A stretch of 64,000 nt of DNA from Crambe crambe. Its lineage: Eukaryota > Porifera > Demospongiae > Poecilosclerida > Crambeidae. The stretch covers positions 8,572,075-8,636,074 of the forward strand of contig OZ004587.1 of assembly GCA_963924555.1 (NCBI GenBank), read 5' to 3'. The translations under genes were made by a program, and so were the position numbers. The notes beneath the pieces were generated by a model. That model made no database searches. It was given only the letters and a program-made list of their open reading frames with translations, and was not told the DNA's origin. This document shows, in pieces, positions 56,592 through 64,000 of this stretch (position 1 is the first letter of the stretch; the number at the start of each line of letters is the position of its first letter).

Positions 56592-58787
56592 CTACCACTT
56601 GCCACCTTTCTTCTTCTTAGATTTCTTTTTGTTGGTTTGAGGATGAGGTTTAGCCTTCGGGGAAGCAACAGGTTTCTCACCCCCTCCATCTGTAGAACAA
56701 TCACCACACTCACTTATAATTCTGCTATGTACCTCACCACTCTCGACATACCTGTCCCTGAATCTATTGATGTCTTGGTAACGGGTTTACTAGCATCCAA
56801 CTGGCTCATCAGGTTTGTGCTAGCAATGTTGGTACCCTGTGTTCCCCTAGCTGTGGGTGCCATCCCTTTCCTGCGACTCTTCCTGTAATAGGACCGCTCC
56901 CTCAGAGGAAGCCAGCGCTCGGGGTCAGGGGTCACACTGGGGTCATAGTTCTTGGGTAGACGTGGTTTTCTCTTCTTCTTCTTACTTTTGATGATGACAT
57001 CGTCTGTTTTCCCAGCAACCTGCAGTACGAGTAGTCAAATAATGAACATAACAGACAGGAACCTATCTTACTTCATGTATACCTCAGATTTCTGTGCTGG
57101 TTTGCGTGAATGCCTGAATATGGGCATTTGCTCCATTGTGTCAATGTCAGTGAGAGAAGTGGAGGTTTGAAATGGACGCAACAGATGAGAGCTGATCTCC
57201 TCTGCCTTCTGGGGGTCATAGTGAGAGTATGCCGACACCAATAAAGCCTTCAATTTCAAGTTGTCTTGTTCTTCTTTCATGACTTTCTCCAGGACACCAA
57301 CTGCCAATTCAGGACGAGCATGTGCCAACTGATACTCTGCGACCTGTATGACTAGATTTGTCCTGGTTTGTTTGCTAGCTTGCGACGAGTCCATCCAGTG
57401 GTTGAGCGTCTGTGCTAAAACATTCATGGCCTTGTCTATCTCCCCTGCCCCCGCATGTAGCGTTGCTAGAGTAGTGGCCACACCCACATAACGAGGGAAA
57501 GTTGGAATAGAATGAAGTGTGTGACACACCTGAGAGGTATCTCCGTGGTTCAAATGCAATTGAGCCAATAGGGCATACACTTCCACACCAGCTCCTGTGT
57601 GACTCTTCACATGGTTCTCAAGACACTCCAGAGCAGTGCTCGTCTTCCTCTCGCGATTCAGGAGGGCCACTTGGGCGAGTGTGGGAAGATCCGAGTCAGC
57701 ATGAGCACTGGCCTTAAGTTGAGCTGCAAGTTCACGACACAACTCCAACTGGTTAGTTTGCAGGGCAAAGAGACAACGATTAAACAGAATCTGTTCTTTC
57801 TGGGACTGTGTCAACTTCTTTCCGGTACCCTCACTGGCAAGGACTTTGACCTTCTTCTTCGAATCAAAGACATCTTTATCACGATTGAGCACAAGGATGT
57901 TATTGGACGCTATGGCTATTAGGGCTGGGTCATCTGGGCGGAGCTTCAGGAGGGAGTTGTAAGAGGACATTGCTTGTTTCTGGTTCTCTTGAATCTACAA
58001 TACAAACAGAATAGGGCATTCTAGAGGGCAACCACATGATGACCACCTAATGTGAAAATACTTGCTCTACCTGGTAAGAATATCCTTTTTGGACTTGAAT
58101 GATGGCCATTTCTTCAGCCACTTCCTCCTCGCTCAAGCCTTCTTCTTCTAACCTCTGCTGGTGCAGTGACTCCGCCCTCTCCAATAGCTCCATCGCTTCT
58201 TTGCCATTCCCCCTAGCAAGACAACAACAGGCCAGGTTGAAGCACTGTTCCATACTGTCCTTATGTGGTTCTGATAAATCCCCACCAGAGGATGGTTCAC
58301 CTGTGGAGGCCGAAAGGGAAATCGTAGCGTAATAGTTTGCAAATCTCTCTTCATTGGTTTGGTCTTCATGTAGCAAGTGCTGGTATGCCTGCATGGCCTT
58401 CACATACTGCTCTTGTCTGTAGGCTATCTGCGCCTTCAGTTCCATCACCCTCTGCTCTGACTCAGGGAGGGATGATAGAATGCTCAGACTTTCCTTATAC
58501 TTCTCCTTCCGATAAAGGCAGTAGGCCTCCTCGAATGGGTACTGCCTGGTCCCTCCACCACTCCCCTTCTTCTTCTTGTTTTGATTACGTATCAACTCCA
58601 AGGTAGAATCAAATTTGGAGAGATGAATCAGACTCACTAATTTGCAATGTAAGGCATCTGGGTCGTCACGTGATGTATCTAAGATTTGCTGGGAGAGCTT
58701 CAGCGCCTTCTCGTCGTCTTCATCGTCCACTGCTCGCTGCAGACGAGAGAACAGGCGAGGCAACTGCACTTCATCTTTTGCTGCCAT
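56592..58787 (-). CDS. SRP72: Signal recognition particle subunit SRP72
   Basis: Minus-strand gene with exons near 58073-58787, 57082-57995, 56752-57019 and a last short one ending at 56592. The N-terminal half is a TPR array (FSRLQRAVDDEDDEKALKLS, DALHCKLVSLIHL, EAYCLYRKEKYKESL and similar). Near the C-terminus DPERWLPLRERSYYR is the diagnostic SRP72 RNA-binding motif, followed by a Lys-rich tail (KKKSKKKKGGKW). SRP72 binds SRP RNA and SRP68 in the cytosolic particle that targets secretory proteins to the ER. The start is at 58787, the first ATG after the short divergent promoter. Confidence 0.96.
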
Positions 58788-58856
58788 ATTTTCACATTGA
58801 ACACGTGCTTCACTTTTCCATGGAAGTTTAAAGTGTAAAGGTCAAAGGTTACCCAC
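58788..58856. promoter_or_regulatory. Bidirectional SRP72/TRMT13 promoter
   Basis: Only 69 bp lies between divergent ATGs. A CACGTG E-box is at 58802-58807. Both mRNAs must have very short 5' UTRs, or transcription starts overlap the neighbouring coding region. Confidence 0.6.
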
Positions 58857-60446
58857 ATGGCTGCTGGTGAAGAAAGAAGTTGTGCATTTGTGATTTCAAA
58901 GAGAGGCAGGAGATGTCGAATGCAAGCTTCCTCAGGAAGCATCTACTGTGGAGAACACTTGATACATGACACACAGGTGGAGGGCAATATCAAAATCATT
59001 GTGCTGTAACTCAAAAAATAATTTTTTAGGTTTCAAGTACAGGACGGAAACGCATTGCTTGTCCACTAGACCCCTCCCATACTGTCTATCAGGACGTCCT
59101 ACAAAAACACCTCAAGAAGTGTAATGCTTCCAAAAAGCAACTGCCTTCATGTTACTCTCATAGGATAAATGAGGGTCTTTCCCTCGAGTCTTCAGACCCC
59201 TCGGTGGATCTCTCACTCTCACTCTCTTCCTGTCCCCCTAAACACCTCCAGGAATTGATGCAGAGGGTCGAGTTAGCTTATGAAAGTATGCTAAGCAAGC
59301 TGTAGTAAAGTCACAATGCTCATTGTTCCAATATCTTTGCAGGTCATGTGACCAGTATACAACAGGAATTTCTTGCTCACCCATTTATGTTGGATGAACT
59401 TTCTGATCCCACTAATGGGGAGTCTGCCCTCAAGCACTTGCGGCAGCAGGCATCCATCTTGAGCCACCTTGAGAAGGAGGGGCTGCTCCTCTTCCCACAG
59501 GTGTCTTGTTATGTGGAGTTTGGAGCAGGGAGGGGGAAAATGACTCAGTGCATACATAAAGCACTTCACTCCAAACATGTGAGCTTCTTACTTGAGAAAT
59601 CATGACCATAACGACTTAAGTTATTGTGAATGTTATCATACATAGGACTTGAGTGGTGATGGAGTGCAGTACGTGTTGGTGGACAAGGCCAGTTGTCGGA
59701 GGAAGGTTGATGGAGCTCACAGGGCAGCACGGCTAAAAGGAGCTACTTGCCACAGGTGAGAGAAGGATGGGAGAGAGTAAACCCCACCCTGACCACTCCC
59801 CCTCCCTCAGGTTGCTCATGGACATCATGCACCTTGATCTGAATCAGGTTGAAGCATTGAAGGGGCGTGGTGTGGTGGGTGTGGGCAAGCATGTGTGTGG
59901 TGCTGCTACAGACCTTGCCCTCAGGTCCCTCATAAGACTCTTATCCAGTGACAATGATATGGGGACGAAGGTTAATGAGGGCGTGGCAGGGCCTTCTACT
60001 CAGTTATGTGGTGTTGCCATGGCACTGTGTTGCCATCATCGCTGCTGTTGGTCACAGCTGGTTGGGCGTGAGTTTTTGAGTGAACTTGGGTTCACTCCCC
60101 AAGATTTCCACCTAATTAGTCACATGACCAGCTGGGCTGTGTGTGGGACACGCCCCCCTGAGAGAGGTGTGTGGAGTTTGTGTTTTAGTAATGAGAGTGA
60201 ATGTGATGAAAGTGACTATTGTCAGGTGGTGAGGAGGAGGAGGATGGGTTCAGAAGGGACAGGGGAAGGAGGTGGGGCTATGTTCCACATGCTAACGAGG
60301 GGGTGGGGTTGAAGAGCAAGAGACTGATAGACCTTGCAAGACTGAGCTACTTGAGAGAGAATGGATTGGATGCCAGACTCGTCTACTATGTGGACACAAC
60401 CACCTCATTGGAGAATGTGCTACTGCTTGCTAAACCTCATCACTAG
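58857..60446 (+). CDS. TRMT13: tRNA:m4X modification enzyme TRM13 (TRMT13)
   Basis: The N-terminus has a CCCH-type TRM13 finger (RSCAF...CRM...YCGEH). A CHHC (U11-48K type) finger follows, CPLDPSHTVYQDVLQKHLKKC, split here as CPLDPSH then HLKKC. The methyltransferase region has VEFGAGRGKMTQ (SAM binding), YVLVDKASCRRK, GKHVCGAATDLALR, CCHHRC and LIDLARLSYLRENG before a conserved end ENVLLLAKPHH. TRM13 2'-O-methylates position 4 of some tRNAs. Exons include 58857-58976, 59343-59578, 59812-60224 and 60300-60446. The last intron (60225-60299) is purine-rich and inferred only because it restores frame between DYCQ and GVGLKSKRLID. Confidence 0.92.
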
Positions 60447-60870
60447 AACGGACAGCTAACCTAGCTCACTTCCACTCTCTCACTTGTCACTAGAACCTGT
60501 CATTTCATTCCTCTGTTCTGTCAGTACTTATGCAGCTTGTGCTGTGCTGTACTTGATCTGACTTCTCTGTAGATAGCAATGCTGTGAATATCCATCCAAT
60601 CATGTTTATCATCTGATGTGAAGCATATTCATATCCATGATGCGTAGTTATTTCCACATGTTGTGATAATCTGCTGTGTGTGCGTGTGTTGTTTAGAGTG
60701 TTAGGCAATGTTGTAGCAGATGGATAGTGGCTGACATGACACCACAATCACAACAGTGAGTGTTTTTGCTAGACCTTCTCTCTGGTTGCTGAGATGTCAT
60801 TAACTCAACTATTTTGTGTAGGACCTGATCATTTAGGTGCCACACCCCCTGAATCCCCCTGGACCAGAGG
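60447..60870. other. TRMT13 3' flank and NEK-like gene promoter
   Basis: A 424-bp spacer with no recognised repeat. A short ATG-led open stretch near 60737 ending CAACAG|TGAGTG lacks a GT donor and was not used. Confidence 0.5.
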
Positions 60871-63869
60871 ATGAGTGAGTCCACAACAGTTAGCACAGGG
60901 TCACATGGTGAGCCTTGGCAGATGGCAGGGGTTAAGTCCGATGTCTCAGCTGGAGATAGTACTAATGACATCATAGAGAATACCACGCCCCCTTTAGTCA
61001 TCATATCCTCACGAGTCAGATCCCCAGGTGAGCAGAATGTGTGTCTGTCTGTCTGTCATGTGATGGGCGTTTTATGCAGGTGCCTTGGCCAGTTGTGTGA
61101 ATGAAGGTGTGGTTGTAGTCAAGTATCATTATGAGTCCACCACTTTGAGCAAGCTCCTGCAAATGGTTAGTGGCAAGCTTAAAGGTCGTCCTGCGCTTAG
61201 CATCGCTCTCATCATGGATGGCAAAACAGGAACCATCAAATTATGTCCCCAGAAAGTAAGTTCTTCGGTAGTTTGGCCATCTCATCAGTACGTATTTCAC
61301 TTACTTCCCTTTGTCCCTCCCTCTCCCTTCCCCTCTCCTTCCCTCCCCCCTCTCTCTCCCTTTCTCTCCTTCCCTCCCCCTCTCCCTCTCCCTCCCTCTC
61401 CCTTCCCCTCCCCTCCCCTCCCCTCTCCCTCCCCTCTCCTTCCCTCCCCCTCCCCTCTCCTTCCCTCCCCCTCACTCTCTCCCTTTCTCTCCCTCCCTTT
61501 CTCTTCAGATTGTGAGTGAGGCTTCTTTGCGTGAAGATAAGGAAGTGCGAGACTTCTTGGAGCAGCTGGTGGGTTCATATCTTCATCGTGAGAGTGACTT
61601 TGCTCGCCTGGACTTCTTGCTGTGTCCAGCTGCACAACAACAAAAACTTTTTGGAAAAATCAAAGTGTTGGTGGGTGTTCCTGTGTCTGCCTCCAGCGAT
61701 ATCCTGGGGGCACGTGTCTCTGAAGGGTAAGTGAACTCACTGCGAGCCAAAGAATGGGGACATGGGGAGGATGAAGTGACCATCTTCCATCCAAATTAGA
61801 CCCATACGGATTGGAACATTGTACTTTGATGAGAACCGTTTGAAGGAGCAGTGGACTCAGCAACCTCAAACCATGGCTCTCTTTGAAAAGATTCGAACTG
61901 TGGGCAAGGTTAGGACATGGAGAGGACTCCTATGGTTTATCATACAGTTTCCTTTCCCTGGTCCCCTCCCTGTAGGGTGCATATGGAGCGGCTGTTTTGT
62001 ACCGGAAGAAAGATGATGACTCATTGGTTATTCTGAAGGAGATCAACATGATGGAACTGTCCAAGCAAGAACGTAGTCTAGCACTCAATGAGGTGAATGT
62101 AGGTGTATCTTTATACTCTAATTAATGCACACCCTCACTTTTTGCAGGTGCAAATTTTGAGCATGTTGGATCACCCAAACATCATATCTTATTACGACAA
62201 CTTTGAGGAGGATGGCGTGCTCATGATAGAGATGGAGTATGCAGATGGCGGGTGAATCAATATCCCTCATGCAGTGACCTCACTGTGTGATATTTTATTG
62301 TGAATTTTCAGGACTTTGGCTCAGTTTCTACGACAGCAAACCACGCCTATGCCTGAAAATGATATCCTTTTGATGTTCTATAAGATGGTAGATGCTCTTC
62401 GCTACCTTCATGAACACAAGATCCTCCACAGGTATCCATAATCAAGGGTAATATCCGGTGACCTTGGTGGGCCTATCAGGTCACCTGACTTTGTTTACAG
62501 AGACACTGATCTTCTGATGATCCCGAGTCCTTTAGACAAGTGTGGTATGTGTTGTTTCTGCTCGTTATTTCAGGGATCTGAAGACTGCCAACATCTTCCT
62601 GACTAAGGAAGGTGGGGTGAAACTTGGAGACTTTGGGATCTCTAAAGTGTTGACAGCCACCAATGCAGAGGCCAACACAGTACTGGGCACACCATTCTAC
62701 ATCTCTCCAGAAATTGTAAGTGCACCAAGGCAGAGTGACGTACAGTAATAAAGAGTGTTTTCCAATGACTGCAGTGTGAAGGGAAGGCATACAATGCCAA
62801 GAGTGACATCTGGGCCCTAGGCTGCATCTTGTACGAAATGGCATGCCTCGAGCGAACTTTTGAAGGCACTAATTTACCAGCTGTCATCCACAAAATTGTT
62901 CAGGTATTTAACTACATTGACTTAAAATAACAGTCATGAAACATTTTTTGGCAAGGCTTGGGAAATCCGAAAATTGGCCGAATTTTCTCCAAGACCAATA
63001 ACACTCAAATGTGAATCTAAGCACTCAGCATGATGCCTAGATCGACTTTTGAGTATTAAAACTTAAATCCGTCACAAAATTTTTTTGGCCATTTTCGGAA
63101 ATTTTCCAAGGCTATAGACTTGGGAAATATCCAAAAATTGGCAAAAAATTTTCCAAGACCGATAGCACTCAAATGTGAATCTAAGCATTCAGCATGATGC
63201 CTAGATTGACTTTTGAATGTTAAAGCCTAAAAATCTGTCATGAAAAAAATTTTACGATTGGAATCTTGATGTGTTTATAGGTGTCATTTGCTCCCATCAA
63301 AGGAAGCTACAGTGATGGGTTCAGAAAGCTCGTGTCAGACATGTTGCAGAAGGCACCAGAGTCGCGTCCCACCTCCAATGACCTTTATACACAGCGAGTC
63401 GTTGAGCTAATGGTGAAGGAGGAGGAGGAGATGGAGGAAGATGACCCTCCTGACATCACCAAAACAAAGTAGGCAGTCAGTGATTATAAACTGTGTCTGC
63501 CAAGTAGGCAGTAGTGATAATATATTATTATAAACTGTGTCAGTGATAACAGTACAAACTGTGTGTTTTAGATCGTTCCTCTATCATTTGGATTGTCATT
63601 CCTTCCTGTTGAGACCTGTGCCAATGCCCACCATCAAATCTCTCATTGATCATGTGAGACACTGTCCATTGGTCAGTCGATACTGAAGTAATTTTTTTCT
63701 TTCCTATAATTAAAGGTGTCAGTCGGGTATGGGCATGTGTTAGCAGTCACTTATGAGCATGCCGTGTACAGCTGGGGTGAAGGTGGGCGTGGCCAGCTGG
63801 GTCATGGGAACAAGACGTCTTGTTCCACCCCTCAACTCATTGAGGCACTCAAAGGAAGACCAATTACAC
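60871..63869 (+). CDS. NEK8/NEK9-like protein kinase with N-terminal DUF4347-like domain and C-terminal RCC1 repeats (3' partial)
   Basis: Twelve exons are visible, including 60871-61027, 61080-61255, 61509-61726, 61800-61908, 61976-62092, 62148-62251, 62312-62431, 62574-62715, 62776-62902, 63281-63470 and 63717-63869. The first ~250 residues match DUF4347, a domain best known from large bacterial proteins (SVNEG-type start, [31 protein letters not shown]). The kinase follows: Gly loop VGKGAYGAAV, Lys in [24 protein letters not shown] and GTPFYISPE. It is a NEK-type catalytic domain with intact catalytic residues. RCC1 repeats begin ([15 protein letters not shown]), as in NEK8/NEK9, which act in cilia and mitosis. 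The gene continues past the window. The start ATG is the first in frame after the upstream gene. Confidence 0.88.
61300..61507. repeat. Polypyrimidine tract in a NEK-like gene intron
   Basis: About 200 bp of CCCTCTCCTTCCCTCC-type sequence fills the 253-bp intron 61256-61508 up to its acceptor. Confidence 0.95.
62945..63245. repeat. Dispersed repeat family, NEK-like gene intron copies
   Basis: Two tandem units of about 165-190 bp share GACTTGGGAAAT, AATTTTCCAAGAC, ACACTCAAATGTGAATCTAA and CAGCATGATGCCTAGAT. The same family occupies ALG13 intron 3 at 40525-40860. It fills most of the intron 62903-63280. Confidence 0.88.
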
Positions 63870-64000
63870 GGTAAGTGCTCCCTCCCCTTATGCTCCTCCT
63901 CTTCTAGTGCCCCCTTTCCTATTCCCCCTCCCCTTTCTAGTGCACCCTTTCCCCCTCCCCCAGTGTCCCCTTCCCTCTGTATATATGCTGTGATTATCCC
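63870..64000. other. Intron start at right edge
   Basis: A GTAAGT donor at 63870 opens the next intron of the NEK-like gene. The remainder is C/T-rich and the window ends before the next exon. Confidence 0.7.

Overview
The window is eukaryotic DNA from an early-branching animal, most probably a demosponge. The evidence is gene content and architecture. There are animal-specific families (class I bHLH E-protein, death-domain Roc-COR GTPase, NEK8/9-type kinase, USP8, SAFB, ANKMY2). Genes are closely packed with many GT..AG introns of about 50-120 bp and very short shared promoters. Sponge origin is an inference; no rRNA or mitochondrial marker is present. I modelled exons by hand from splice signals, family conservation and reading-frame arithmetic. 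For USP8 (5001 nt), the E-protein (1971 nt), Atos (2058 nt), ALG13 (531 nt), the RING ligase (1995 nt) and the second FGF-like gene (528 nt), the modelled exons sum to complete frames.

Layout. 632-3928 (+) is the 3' part of a Death-Roc-COR-Death GTPase. 4192-7107 (-) is an Atos/FAM214 homolog. 7658-22241 (-) is an E-protein (TCF4/TCF12/daughterless) with long repeat-bearing introns and probable alternative exons. 22654-36635 (+) is USP8 with MIT-like, rhodanese, WW and catalytic domains. 37441-39013 (+) holds two tandem secreted beta-trefoil proteins that look like fibroblast growth factors. 39643-41040 (+) is ALG13. 41436-43325 (-) is ANKMY2, divergent from the SAFB-like gene at 43411-49262 (+). 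49381-51550 (-) is an RNF38/44-type RING ligase. 51781-52245 is a decayed duplicate of the SAFB 3' end. 52413-54865 (-) is a CD36/LIMP-2 family protein, divergent from a Rab GTPase (55058-56434, +). 56592-58787 (-) is SRP72, divergent from TRMT13 (58857-60446, +). From 60871 (+) a NEK-RCC1 kinase with an N-terminal DUF4347-like domain runs off the right edge.

The genes do not form a pathway or operon. Most are housekeeping (protein targeting, tRNA methylation, N-glycosylation, endosomal deubiquitination, vesicle traffic). Four head-to-head pairs (E-protein/USP8, ANKMY2/SAFB, LIMP-2/Rab, SRP72/TRMT13) are separated by 69-412 bp and probably share promoters. Non-coding space holds pogo-like MITEs, a second MITE with 23-bp terminal repeats, a foldback element, minisatellites, polypyrimidine tracts and one dispersed intronic repeat.

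The most notable content is the FGF-like pair, since canonical FGF ligands are not well established in sponges. Next come a USP8 with an intact WW domain where the human protein has a degenerate one, the DUF4347-kinase fusion, two GC-AG introns in the Atos gene, and frame evidence for mutually exclusive exons plus an internal TATA promoter in the E-protein gene.
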